A stretch of DNA of 64,000 nucleotides from Otis tarda (Eukaryota > Chordata > Aves > Otidiformes > Otididae), in the NCBI GenBank assembly GCA_026413225.1, contig CM048552.1, positions 28,915,501 through 28,979,500 on the forward strand, written 5' to 3'. Below are positions 1-11,643 of the stretch, in pieces. The notes beneath the pieces were generated by a model. It searched no databases. It was not told where the DNA came from and saw only the letters and a list, made by a program, of their open reading frames with translations. Both the position numbers and the translations under genes were made by a program. The first letter of the stretch is position 1, and the number at the start of each line of letters is the position of its first letter.

Positions 1-1802
1 AATATTGATAATCCATAAATTATGGAATTAAAACCTCCATTTAGATGTCTGATTGTTTTAAAACTAAAATGACTAATTTGTTTTTACTTCATTTCAGTGG
101 CTTTCACTGAAATATCTCATTGAAACTTCCAATGGCCTCAAAAATGACACTGAAAAAATCAGTCTCTTAAAATTAAAGCAATTCAATTGAACTTCTTGGA
201 AAGCTCTTACACAGAATTTTCCAGGTGCAAGCTATGGAACAACTACGAGTGTACAACAAGTTTGACAGCCCTGGACAAATTTCAGTTGTGATAAATTAAA
301 AACTAATAGTAACATGCAAACAGGTACTCTGCACTATTAGAAGTATTAAGAAGTTCAAATACAGAAGTGAAAACTTCTTTTCACAAATAATCACACTAAT
401 TGTCATGCAGTCAGTTATGAACTTATGTCATTCATCCAACAATGTTTCACATGTGTACAAAACTAGCTTCATGTAAGCGCTAATACTCAGTGGCTATGGC
501 TGCATTAGCAACAGCACGGGCCAACAAAAATGGGCCTGTACAGTGAAAGAGTTTATTTTAAGGACACATTCCATATTACACGTGTTCCAGGGGCTTTCTG
601 CTTTGGACTAATTCTCAGATTTAATCTCAAAGACTGAAGGCTTATTAGTGGCCGGAGTGCATTAAGCACATTCCTGCAGTGCATCTTTTAGATGATTTTG
701 TCCAAAAGGAATCTTCTCCAGGTCACTCCCCAGGATCACTGCACAATGCAAACCAAAGTAGGGGAAAACAGGAGATTCACTTCAAAACTGCATTGCTGAT
801 CCAAATGAAAACACTAGCAAAACACACTCTTCGCTGGATGCTACTTATTAGGAAAAACAAGTGTTTAAAACAAAGAGAAATCTAATTTATGAGGGCCTGG
901 AATAGAATTTGAGAATTATTATTCTGATAAAAAATTAGCCTATGAGATGGAATGAAAGTATTTCAAATCTGATGCAAGACATTTACAGTCAACTTTCTGA
1001 AATACAAGTCTATCACACTCATGTGGATGTGAATCACTCTAGTGGAACGGCATGCATGTGAAACTGGAAGCAGAAGTATATTTTTATGACAAATAAGAGT
1101 TAGACACTTATGAAAGCTGCAGGCACTTTAGTCAGTAATGTTCAATAAACGCCTCAGTACTGACAGACAGCGATGAAACAAATGAACGGATTCACTCAAC
1201 TCTTGTCAGATTGCAAGTGGGAACATAAAAACAGAGGAAGTATTTGGTAAGTTTGAGCAATCTGAGTGCACTGGTTAACCGTTAAAATAAAAATACATTA
1301 CTCATAACACTGAGGCACTGCTGGTAAAGTGCAATAATTATGGTGATAGTAATCGCTGTTGCCTCAACAATGTCCAAATATTCCCCACAGTAAGTCTTCT
1401 GTCACCCAATCTCATCTAGTCTGCACGTTCCTTTAGGGCTCCTCATCATGAAAACAGTTAAGCACAGAAAACATGAAGAGGTTTGAATCACATTCTTGAA
1501 AAGGAGCACACGCTTTTTGTACTTTTCTGAGTGGAAGTATTAGTTGCTGAATATGGCGTTTTCAGACATCAAATCAGAACTGGATCTCCATCCAGCAACA
1601 GTGACATGCTTTGCAGAAGAGAGAACAGTCACTAGACTTCTACATCCTCCTCCCCCAGCCCACTAAAAAAAAAAAAATCTCTAGATTTCCATCATCTAAA
1701 AAGTTATTTAAAAGTTCTTATAGTTGAACTGCAATTATCATTCTCAATTTCGCAATACATTTTTTTATTATTATTTTATGTATTTTCTTTCTAAATTGAG
1801 AA
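1..1802. other. AT-rich noncoding stretch, left edge
   Basis: No exon, RNA gene or recent repeat was recognised here. The open frames are short (68 codons at most) with no coding-like composition. If the minus-strand gene proposed at 5.8 kb is real, this stretch lies in its first large intron. A short poly-A run sits at about 1664-1677. Confidence 0.5.
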
Positions 1803-2411
1803 AGTTGCACCAAGAGGAGCATGGCCAGCAGGTTGAGGGAGGTAATTCTGCCCCTCTACTCTGCTCTCGTGAGACCCCACCTGGAGTACTACATCCAGCT
1901 CTGGAGCCCCCAACACAAGAAGGACATGGACCTGCTGGAGAGGGTCCAGAGCAGGGCCACAAAGATGATCAGAGGGCTGGAGCACCTCTCCTGTGAGGAC
2001 AGGCTGAGAGAGTTGGGGCTGTTCAGCCTGGAAAAGAGAAGGCTTCAGGGAGACGTTATTGCGACCTTCTAGTACCTAAAGGGGGCCTACAGGAAGATGG
2101 GGAGAAACTCTTCAGTAGGGTCTGTTGTGACAGGATAAGGGGCTAATGGTTTCAAAATAGAGGGAGATAGATTTAGATCAGATATTAGGAAAAAATTTTT
2201 TACAATGAGGGCAGTGGAACACTGGAACAGGTTGCCCAGAGAGGTGGTAGATGCCCCATCCCTGGAAACATTCAAGGCCAGGTTGGATGAAGCTCTGAGC
2301 AACCTGATCTGGTTGGAGATGTCCCTGGTCCTTGCAGGGGGGTTGGACTAGATGACCTTTGAAGGTCTCTTCCAACCCTAACCATTCTATTATTCTATGA
2401 TTCTACGATTA
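1803..2411 (+). mobile_element. CR1 LINE, 5'-truncated copy with intact 3' end
   Basis: This is a non-LTR retrotransposon of the CR1 family, the dominant interspersed repeat of birds. It carries the last part of ORF2 and the complete 3' end. Frame 1821-2072 reads as the region after the reverse transcriptase ([20 protein letters not shown] at its start, later [19 protein letters not shown]) and hits a stop where the family normally continues with YLKGG. Remains of the ORF2 C-terminus follow in the same sense, for example a stretch reading HWNRLPREVVDAPSLETF near 2220-2275. The copy ends in the diagnostic terminal repeat ATTCTATGATTCTACGATT at 2392-2410. The 5' end is truncated, as is usual for CR1. 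In-frame stops show it is dead. Confidence 0.95.
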
Positions 2412-5400
2412 TTCACTTGTTATTCTAGGGTACATTTAGTTACCAAAAAGCAAAGGCAAAAGCATTCCAAATACTTCATAGATGGCCATACTACATTTTC
2501 TAAAATGTGGCCTGATTCTCTAAATATAGTACCACGTTCATTGAATCTCTCCATGGTTTATTAAAAAGGAGAGGTTTTAATGAAAAAAGCTCTACCCATA
2601 GTAGAAGCACAACACGGCCTCTAACATGAAACATTTTCCTTAAAGCAGAGAGGCTAACGGTGACTAATTGTCACACTCCTTGCTCAGAGACATTATTTTG
2701 GCACCTACCAGCCAAACTGAAGTGGTCTGCGCATAGAGATGACACTACTCACTGACTACATTACACAGCACACAGGGAGAAGTAGTCATAATTTGATTCC
2801 AAGGCCTGTGGAGCTAAAGGAGAAGAGAGATGGTATGACAAGGATCTTGGACAAGGGTGCATGAGTAGAGCTACACTTTTGAAAGAATGTGGAAAAAATA
2901 AATTAGATGCTAGCAGAAATTAGGTTAAACCTTTCATCCTATAGACTGTACCTTAGAGCAGTAGACTCCATTGGCACAGATAATGGTTTAAAGACTGAAA
3001 CTGCGTATTGATGTTGCCATAAAAGAAGACACTATAATTTCATTTGCTCTCATAGCATGTTAACTGTGGAGGGGCAAAGTCCAATAATCCTTCTAATACT
3101 TATACATTAATTAAAAAATTAATTAATAAGGAAGAATAATGACGGGAGAGATGCTGAGAAAGTATGTTGGTTAAAGTAACACATAAAAATTCTTTTAAGT
3201 TGCGAAAGCCAGAGCAAGTCACATCTGCAGGCCAAACTATGTCTCAACCCACAGTTTTCACCGTATCTACAACCGATGTATATCCCTGCAATGTGCCTAA
3301 GCTTTATTACTTTTGTCTTGTTTTTACTTAGGTTGTGGGATAGCTATTTGTTCAATATTTAAAATTCAATTGAAGTTTATTTTACTTTCATGGAAAAATA
3401 AAATTTAGCTTCAGCATCTGAATGTATAAAACAGCAAGCAGAAGGAGCACTTTGAAGACCTGGATTTTTTGATGATACCTCACAGAACTACAGAAGAAGG
3501 GAAGTTTGTTCTCAGGATATAAGGTATCCATACCAGTTAAACAAATACAGAAAGCATAATAAAGTATGCTGTTACCAATCAAAAATTCTTTGTCACTACA
3601 ATGCATTTAATACTTTATTACACATACAACATCAGACTTTTTTTCTGATTAAGGAATCTCTATTCCTAGGTGGACACAGAGTTCTAGTATCTCACTGTAA
3701 ATATATGGAGTCATCACATAAATATGATGAGGTGATTTTAAGTAAAGTAGTAATTATTTAAAATTATTGCAGATTTTTCCAAATACCTCTAGCCTATTTC
3801 CAGAAATAATATGAATTTCAACCACAGCTTCTAAAATTATCGCCAAATTCTAGAGAAGTCAGTGGACTTTTGGATGTCCTGGGGGTAATATAGAAAGAGT
3901 AGGGGGTGTTGAAAGTCCCAGGCATATTATCTTAGATCTTCAGTCCTGGAATATCTGGACTACCTTACCCTGTAACCACACACTGCAAAGCTGACAACAG
4001 AAATGCTGGAATATAGACTGGAAATGTTATGAACTCACCTCTTCCTCTTTCCACCCCCATTTCCCCAACAGACTTAGGCTAGAAAAAAGCAACAAATATC
4101 CACAGTTATCCTTAAATCTAAGTTCATTAGAATAAAAATTGTGTATTTGAATGCTGAATTCTGTACAGAAAACAGCCTTGTCTTTCTATGAACATACATA
4201 TGCTTTAAAATTGAGCGTGTGTCTTGAAAGGTGTGGCCAGTGAGAAAACCTGAATCAATATCTGGCACTTGTTTGTACCTTACTGATCCCTAAGAAAGTA
4301 ACTTTATAATCCTCCACCTCAACAGCTGTCAGCTGTAATTGTGTCATTCAGATTTTCTGCATGTAACTTGTCTGTGGACAGACCTATATTTGTTTCCTTA
4401 CTTTTCGTAACAAGAACAATATGTATTGAAAATCTTACAAAATGGAATCACATTAGACTTCATTTCACACTGAAATCTCAATTTAAAGTGGCACTGTAAG
4501 AATGAGGTCACCTTCAGGCTAGTTAGTTCACTGACTTACATCAGTAACTTTGATGTATGGCCTACATGCAGAATCTACCCAGTGTGGCCACCTGATCACA
4601 TGACAGAGAAAAAATAACACACTGAAAATAAACATGTATTACAGACACTGATGTTTCTGGCAAAAACATGATTCCAACAGTTCAATTCTGCATGCTTCGT
4701 CTTCTGTATCTATTTTTTTAATTATTATTTTTTACTGTTTAGAAGTTATGAGTCATTCTCTAAGACAACAAAAAAAAAAATTCCCAACAATAAGATAAGT
4801 ATAAGCCAATTTAATATGTCTCCCTGCCAGAACATTTTTCACTTAGCTACAGATACTTTCTGGTTTCTCAAATGAGTCTTCAACTTTGATTTCACATAGC
4901 TATTGATTTTCCAAGTTATGAAAACAAGACTGCATCTTTAATCCACAGTTGCACAACTGTGTTACCAGGCTCTGCTCCAGTTAACCAATTATGAATAAAG
5001 TTACAGTTTTTGTCTGTTCTTCAGAGACTTTTTAAACTGCTGTCAGAATTCTGGAAAACAAAGTTGTAGCTGTAAACAGAAAAAAATAATTAAGTCTCAT
5101 CTTCACAGACCAGGACTCAGGAGGCAGACAGACTTCCCTGTTTGGAGGATAACCTGCAATACACCTTGTCAAACTTCTGTACATGAAGGTGATCAGAATG
5201 TCAATGTATTTTGTGCAAATGGCAGCAAGACATAACTTAAAGAATTTCTCTTTAAGATGAATGTACTTTTAAACAACCATTTCAGAACAGTTGATACGAG
5301 TTAATACTCTCAATACAAGTGAATACTCTTAGAAACTGGTTTTAGCTGCAGCATCACAGAGTAATCTAAGAAAAAAATCAGCAAAGTGACCTCCAACCTG

Positions 5401-5796
5401 AACAACACTCCTGCTCTTGGATCAACCTTCCTCAATTTACTGCAAGATCTGGGAGGACAGCTTTACAGGAAAGAGCTTCTAAACAGAAATACAAAGCTGA
5501 GAAACAAGAAAGTGATTTTTAAGGGGCAGCATCTGCCTCCGAATGACTGCAGTTTTTCAAGTACTTGAGAACCGCTGCTGACATCAGTACATCTTTTTTT
5601 TTTTTTTTGCATTTTCGACATAGGAATTTCTGATTAAAACAATAAAGAGGTGAAAGTGCTACAGAGTTACACCAAAGAGGGGAAGTCGGGGGGGGAGGAG
5701 AAAGAGAAGAAGGGTTAAAACCCACAAAACAAATCAGTAAATGTATCATTCAAATAAAAGGCGCGACGATTACAGAGAAACTTTAAAGCAACTTAC
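2412..5796. other. Noncoding, AT-rich; putative first intron of the minus-strand gene
   Basis: No gene was recognised. The reverse-strand frames at 3388-3606 and 4074-4268 are rich in Phe, Leu, Tyr and Ile and look like chance openings in AT-rich DNA. The stretch has a near-palindromic ATTAATT/TTAATTAAT run at about 3105-3127, an 18-base poly-T run near 5593 and a G8 run near 5689. It begins just past the strong minus-strand splice donor at 5796, so it would be intronic on that model. Confidence 0.45.
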
Positions 5797-5887
5797 CTCG
5801 AGGGAGAGAGATCAAAGAGCTGTTTTCAGTTGGAGCTTGCTCTGGCCCTTCAGGCCCCGGAGGAAGAGGTTCTCTCGCTTGGGACAT
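5797..5887 (-). CDS. Candidate first coding exon, 30 codons, protein not recognised
   Basis: On the minus strand an ATG at 5887-5885 opens a frame of 30 codons plus one base that runs into the donor at 5797/5796 (splice phase 1). It reads MSQAREPLPPGPEGPEQ, then a short linker, then SSLISLPR. Two stops in frame (TGA TAG) lie only 6-11 bases upstream inside the same exon, so this ATG would be the true start if the exon is coding. The base at -3 is C, a weak Kozak context. The peptide is Pro/Glu/Gln-rich and looks disordered, with no signal peptide, membrane segment or known motif. Reading into the intron, the frame stops after a few codons, as expected. The rest of the gene would lie left of the window. 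I cannot name it, and it could instead be a chance frame in a 5'UTR. Confidence 0.3.
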
Positions 5888-5952
5888 CTGCCAGCTCTAT
5901 CACCGAGCAACAAGGAGCCTGCACCCCCCTCCAACAAAACTAACACGCGACC
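5797..5952 (-). other. Predicted internal exon (5'UTR plus start codon) of a leftward gene
   Basis: On the minus strand this 156-bp segment is bounded by two good splice signals. The acceptor upstream has a pyrimidine-rich tract ending TTGTTCCTTCAG (intron end at 5953). The donor is CTCGAG|GTAAGT (intron start at 5796), close to the vertebrate consensus. It lies just outside the CpG-island core, where a second exon after a short first intron is common. Donors upstream at 6256 (GAG|GTAGGG), 6394 (GGCT|GTGAGT) and 7048 (CAG|GTAACA) could feed it, giving introns of about 300 bp to 1.1 kb. The donor-like GTGAGT at 6008 is too close (56 bp) to be its partner. This is inferred from splice motifs only. 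Confidence 0.45.
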
Positions 5953-6106
5953 CTGAAGGAACAAGCAAATGAAAGGGCTCGTTAACGTATTTTATGCAGA
6001 AAACTCACGGCTCGGGGGCGCGGGACTGAGGAGGGACAACACTGCAGCGCCGGCAACTTGGCGGCGCGGCAGCGGGCGCGCCGCCCACCCCCCACGGCGA
6101 GCACCC

Positions 6107-6215
6107 GCGGGGCCGGGGGGCGGCGGCCGCGGGGCGGGAGCGGCCGCGGGCCCTCGGCCGGGCGGCCGCGGGGGGTGCTCAGGGTGGGGGGAACAGGGGC
6201 CGAGGGGGGCCCCGT
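6107..6215 (+). other. G-quadruplex-prone G-rich run in the CpG island
   Basis: Multiple G runs of three to six (GGGG, GGGGGG, GGGTGGGGGG, GGGG, GGGGGG) are separated by short spacers, satisfying the usual G3+N1-7 pattern several times over. G-runs of this type are common in CpG-island promoters and may affect transcription or assembly. A further run of 12 G lies at about 6632-6643. Confidence 0.5.
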
Positions 6216-6255
6216 CCGCCGCGGCGGAGCCGGCGGGCAGCGCGGCGCGCCCTAC

Positions 6256-6394
6256 CTCCGCATTTCCTCCCGCTCCGCCGGCGGCACGCGGCCCGCCCCC
6301 GCGCCTCGGCCGCGGGAACCTCCGCGCCGCCGCCCACCCCGAGCCTGCGGGCCTTCTCCCCCTGGACAGGGGCGCGCACAGCCTGGCACTCACA
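6256..6394 (-). other. Possible alternative noncoding first exons ending at 6394 or 6256
   Basis: Minus-strand donors GGCT|GTGAGT (exon end 6394) and CGGAG|GTAGGG (exon end 6256) lie within the CpG-island core. Either could end a first exon and be spliced to the acceptor at 5953/5952. The short ATG CGG AG immediately before the 6256 donor would make a tiny upstream ORF that stops soon after the junction. No start site can be fixed from sequence alone, so the 5' limits are unknown. Confidence 0.3.
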
Positions 6395-6855
6395 GCCGCT
6401 GTCCCCCCCACTGCCGCCACCGTCACTCCTTCTCCATCATTTCCGGACAATGAAACACCCCGCTCCGGCGGGCGGCGGTTGTGCAGGTCCTGCCGCCCGC
6501 CAGCCACGGGCCCGCCGGCTAGGCTACGCGGGGCCGCGGCCGAGCGGTGGGGCGCCTCGCTGCCCCCCGCCCCCAGCCACGGAAACTCCCCTCCGCAGGC
6601 CGAAACCGTGAAGAAGAAACAGGGAAGAAGGCGGGGGGGGGGGGATGGAAAGGGAGGCTTTCACGCCTGAACAGGGTTTGCAGCCGCCGCACTTGGCAGC
6701 GCTGCAGGGGCCGTTTTACCGATGGAGCTGCGCGCTGCGGCGGTTGCCCGCCTCCCACCAGTTGAGCCCGAGGAGCGGGCAGGCGGGCGCGGGGCAGGGC
6801 GAAGGCCGCCCCGGCGGCCCCCCCCGGCCTTTCCAACCCCTCCTGGGGACCAGTT

Positions 6856-6878
6856 CCAACCCAAACCCAACCCAACCC
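6856..6878 (-). repeat. Telomere-like (GGGTT)n tract at the island edge
   Basis: The plus strand has CC AA CCC AAA CCC AA CCC AA CCC, so the minus strand carries four GGG runs plus a fifth partial one, separated by two or three T or T-rich bases. This resembles a degenerate vertebrate telomere repeat and fits a short-loop G-quadruplex on the strand inferred to be the sense strand, upstream of the likely start sites. Confidence 0.6.
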
Positions 6879-7047
6879 GCTCGTCTACGTCAACTAGTAA
6901 CGTAAAGATAGGTCTCTTTTAAAAAGGACTTTCAAGCACGCATACAAAAATATTCAAAGGAATACGAAGGCTGAAACAAGCATTTTTCAAAATTAAACCC
7001 TAAAGAGCAAACTATTTCCTCCGCTGTCCCCTACCAAGCGGTGTTAC

Positions 7048-7090
7048 CTGTGTCTCTCTCGATATAGGAAATACATTTCTTTCCCATGGC
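7048..7090 (-). other. Possible upstream alternative first exon with Kozak-perfect ATG
   Basis: On the minus strand GCCATGG at 7084-7090 opens a short frame (MGKKCISYIERDT) that reaches a donor, CAG|GTAACA (exon end 7048). If spliced to the acceptor at 5953/5952 this frame meets a stop inside the exon at 5952-5797, so it would act as an upstream ORF rather than the main start. It lies about 200 bp outside the CpG island. The support is two motifs only, so chance is quite possible. Confidence 0.15.
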
Positions 7091-10000
7091 ACAACTCGAT
7101 TTGACGGTCAGCCTCTGTCCTTGCCCGCGCCATAGAGTACTGCGGTTACGGCTCAGGTGTGTGCTGGCGTCCATAAGCTACGCGCTTTACCTTGCTGACA
7201 CTGGCACACTGTTATCACCTTTCTCTATCAAAGTGTGCCCATGTTTAAACTCTAATTTCCTTAGATTTTTTTTTTATTACAGTTTAGTAAATACACTTTA
7301 CTAGTATGTCTCATTACAGTGTACAGCCAGGTATTTTGGGGGAACCAGAAGTAGGAAGACAAAATAGCTACATTACAGACCATCAACACCCTAATGTAAG
7401 AGACTACAACTGATGGATGTTTATTTTGGTATCATAAGTGCTAAGGAATATGGTCAGGTATTAAAAGTTCATTTCTTAAAGTGTAGCATTTCCCTGCAAT
7501 GCTTACACACCAACCAGGCCAGGGTGTAAACACCTGAGTAGGAGCCAGTTCTGTGTGAGACTCCGCATGCTTCAGGGCCTCCTCTTATTTCAGAAGTCAT
7601 CAATAATTTTGCGCCACTATATAGCTTTATATTGTTCATTATTGGTGTAAAAGAGAACAGTGTGATGAAAGGTGCATATAGTTTCCCTTGAGAAATATAT
7701 TTTAAAGTATTTAAGTAACCTAAGATGTCCTTTGGTAGAACATAATCTTTCTTTACACTTTTTCATTACAAAATGGAAAAAAAAAAACATTTTATGTGGG
7801 GTGGAAGCTATGTAAAAAAAAAAAACAATTTTGGGCACACAAAATTATTATCGTACTACATAATAATAATAATATTGATCTCAATATCTACACTTTTCAT
7901 CTATGAAAACATTGCATAACTTTTCCGTAGTTCCTTCTTTCCTTGCTGTCCTGGGGGCAGAGCGATTGAGACATAAGGTAGACTGACTTACCTCAAACTC
8001 CCAAGTGAGTCAGTAGCAGAAGAGAGGTTATGACTCATACTCAACATACAAGCTTGTGTTTTTCCCTGTGAAACTGGAAACATAGCAGAGGGCAGTGGGA
8101 GGAGCAATAATTTAGCCAACCACACCCTGCCTTCAAAATATTTAATTGGATAATAAATGTCTATGAAGAGCAGACACCACCCAGGGTTGGTGTTGGAGGG
8201 GAGGAGTTTAACCTTATCTGTGAAACCCATACGGTGAACTCCATGGCATTCGATTTATCTTCTTAAAAAAGATGATGGGATGAACTCATCCTGCCACGGT
8301 TCAGCTGTGTTGCAGCCTACATAGAGTTTAAAGTAAGTAAATGAGTGGAAAAGTATCTTACATTGATATTGCTTAGACAGCAGCTGGTCCTAACAGAGTC
8401 ACCAACCCCTTCTGGTCCAAGGAAATCCACCTCCATAGAGCACAAACATGAAAGCGAATGAACAGTAGGATGCCTAAAATGAAATTAGAGACATGCAGAT
8501 GTAACTCTTCCAATAACCGGAAATGGAATAAAGAAGTGCATTCTCTTTTAGAGAAGCAAGTGGCTCCAGTCATGCTGTACATTACCCTGGGAGCAAGAAC
8601 TCTTTCTGCTGTATGAGATTCTTGTCCAGGTTTGATGTTTTTCTGCCACAGGATGGATTCCACAGTGGGGAGAAAGGGAATATGAGGCTTAATGACTGCT
8701 TTGTGCTGTGTAAAGCTGCCAAGTAAGAATTAAACTCGGTGTAAACATGAATTTAAAGTATGAAAAGATATTTTTCTCCATTTCATTTTTGTTTGTAGTA
8801 AATATAATAGTGTAAGAAATATTTTGTTTCTGTAAAATATTTTCCAGCACAGATGGCAAAAATTTCATTAAAACTGATAAGTTATGAAGTAAAACATAAT
8901 AAAATATTCTCAAATGAATTATTTCTGATGTGACTCCAGTGATGTCCAAGGAGTTGCATGAAGATGAATTCAGCTCTACAGGCTTTATTCTACTTAGGGC
9001 AAAACAGATCACATGGCATGGTTTATGATAGTTTCAGCTCTTCCTTATAGATCAAGCGAGTAGCTCACTCAAGCAAGTAATAGATCTCAAATGAAAAAGT
9101 AACAGATCATATATTGAGGCATGCAAAATGACGTTTCATCACAACAAAATGTCAGCTAGTCATTCATTACATTCCTACAAATAAGTCAAGAAGAAATATT
9201 CAGTATTCAGTTACAACTAAGTGTGCTGGATGGCAACAGTTAATTTACTTGTATATATTCCCTTCAGTTGCTCAGCTTTTCTCTTTGCGGTTAATATTGC
9301 ACCTTGATAAAAAAAAAAAACTTATTTAAGACATCAGAAGAAACTTGAAATTCAGCAAAAGTGACTATGTCAAACTCTGTATAGATTTGTTAATGCATTC
9401 AAGATTATTTGGAACTTATCTTGGCATTAAACATCATCTCAGCAAAGACAAATGGCGGACAACAGCATCTTTTGGGTTAACAGGACAGGAAGTTTAAGGG
9501 AATATTGTTTTAAAAGGGTGACTAACTGAACACAGAATAGGATAACATGAGCTATATAGAGACTTAGTAAATTTATAGTAACTTAATGAATTTACCTGAA
9601 ACACTTAGTCATAATAATCCTAGAGACTCTATTTATAGCAAGCAGGAAAAAAAAAACCCTAAACCACATATTTCTGTTGCTTTTCAGGTTAACAAGGCTC
9701 CTTTTGCTTCTGCAGCCTGAGCAGTAGCTGGATCTGGCATTATTCTACATAAGTAGTTTGTGCACATTCCTTACCATTGTGAGTATTCATGAAATTTACA
9801 TTATCTTTTCTCAGCAGTATCAAACTAATTGCCAATATCAAATGACATTTGCAAAAATACCGTATCTAGAGTTACACAAAAATAAAAATATTTCCATATG
9901 AAAAGAATACCTACTCAATCCTTCCCAAAAATATTAAAATGAAACATAGTAAAACAAGCATATTTTACAAATAGAATAAATAATGCAGCAGAACAGAGGA

Positions 10001-11618
10001 CTGTATGTTATATTGCTGTGTGAGATCATGGTATCACATCCAGAGATCTATAAAAATTTAGTTAATTTTGTGCATCTTCAATATGAGTTTGTAATACACA
10101 GTACAGTTGCTCCTTTTGAGCTGCCAGAGAGAACACTGTGAATGAGTATTAAAAATATTGTGCATTCTGTGTTATATTTTCATAATACAGAATGCTCTTA
10201 CATACTGTCTATTATTCCTAATACATATTCAAAGCATATATCGCAACAGCTCCTTTGGAGCCACTAACCTGTATGCTGTGAATGTATATTAACAGCAGAA
10301 TGTATTTGCATATTATGAGTCCATAAGACTGAATGCACAATCAAACCTTTGATAAAAAGTCATTGCTAAATATACAAGCAGAAGTTATTTTCTCATGCTT
10401 CTCACAACTGTGCCATCTTGCACAGTCCTTTCTCACCCATATCGTTACAACACAGAGAAAAAAAAATCCAGTACTGCAACAATTCTATGAATTATAGTTT
10501 TCTTGGAGTAAAATATTTCATTAGGTCTTTTTTTTTCCTCTCTTTGTTCTATCTGATAGTTATAACCAATATTTACTTTAATTGCCTGGATTTATCCTCT
10601 TGTTTTTTCATTTTGTCATCCATAGAAATGACTGGACTAAGGTCTTAGCATCAAACTCTCATTTGGATATTACATGTAAAATACAGGTCAGAGCAAAAAA
10701 AACGCCACAGAAACAAACCTTAGTCAGTTCTACTAGTATTTTTAGCTATCATGGTTTTTTTGTTTGTATATTTGCCTAAAATAACAGTGGGGGTTTTCTT
10801 TCCGGTCAGAAACATACAATTATCTCGATTGGACAGAACTAAAATTACAAAATAAAATTACAAAATAACATGATTACAAAACTTCATTTGGATCAAAAAG
10901 TTATTGTTTTTCTATTTTCTATTTTTCTCTTTCTGTTGACAGATGAGCATCTTGGCAATCCATGCAAGTAAAGATGCAAAAAGGCACCCTTACTTGTCTA
11001 AAACAGGGAATTAAAGGAAAAATAGTCTTCTGCCTCAGTTTCTTGCTTTTCTAAATGAAAGTAATGCAAATCGTGGGTCCAGGCCTGATATAATTCTCTG
11101 TCTATGCTCACAGAGTGGGAATTTTCCCCAAGAAACAAAAGAAAAGCTAAGGATAACTTGGCTTTTGTCCAGTTCCCTTCCTCACCTTTTAGAACTGCTG
11201 GAATAGCTAGAAAGACACAAGAGGACACTATCTATACCGTTTCAGGGACTGCATAGTGTTCATACCGACTATTCGTTTTAAAATATTTTCAGTTGTATTA
11301 TATTAATAAGCAGTACTGAAAGGTATTTTATAGTTCTGGTATTACCGCAGAGACGTAAACTCCAAAAAGTATTCAGATAATGCATTTTGGCAATTAATGG
11401 AGAGTATAAACTACCAACCATACAAGAAGCAAATATTTATGCATGACTATAATAATACCTCAGCTAAAATATTAATAAAATCAGAAAACACAAATTAGAT
11501 TCAGAGTCTTCCTTATAGCTGGTACTTTTGGGTCTCATATATGGGGATACAGTCCTGCGCTCTGAATGACAGAGAAATTATATTCTCAATTAATATGTGT
11601 AATATCTACCACATATTA

Positions 11619-11643
11619 GAGAGAGAGAGAGAGAGTGTGTGTG
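11619..11643 (+). repeat. (GA)n(GT)n compound microsatellite
   Basis: About eight GA units pass directly into about four GT units. This is a short compound dinucleotide repeat with no gene context. Confidence 0.8.

Larger units (their letters stand above)
5960..6830 (-). promoter_or_regulatory. CpG-island promoter, probably firing leftward
   Basis: This is an abrupt block of very high G+C with dense CpG (many CGCGG, GGCGGCCGC and CCGCCG runs) in an otherwise AT-rich, CpG-poor window, the signature of an unmethylated vertebrate promoter. No TATA box was seen. Candidate sites include an ETS core (TTCCGG, 6441-6446; CCGGAA on minus), an E2F-like TTGGCGGC (6058-6065) and many GC boxes. The good splice donors in and beside the island (7048, 6394, 6256, 6008, 5797) are all on the minus strand. 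On the plus strand I saw only weak GT sites. The direction is therefore inferred to be leftward; bidirectional initiation cannot be excluded. The long open frames through the island (up to 233 codons, Pro/Ala/Gly/Arg-rich) are composition artefacts. Confidence 0.85.

Noticed and set aside
1724-1996. Other-frame ORFs (90, 63 and 64 codons) over the CR1 at 1.8 kb
   Set aside because: They are shadows of the CR1 ORF2 frame at 1821-2072.
5969-6670. 233-codon plus-strand and 171-codon minus-strand ORFs across the CpG island
   Set aside because: They are Pro/Ala/Gly/Arg-rich in all frames, as expected of GC-rich DNA with few stops. No domain, no plausible start context, and splice donors fall inside the minus-strand frame.
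8689-9012. 107-codon minus-strand ORF
   Set aside because: Asn/Ile/Phe/Leu-rich composition from AT-rich DNA, with no family resemblance and no splice context.
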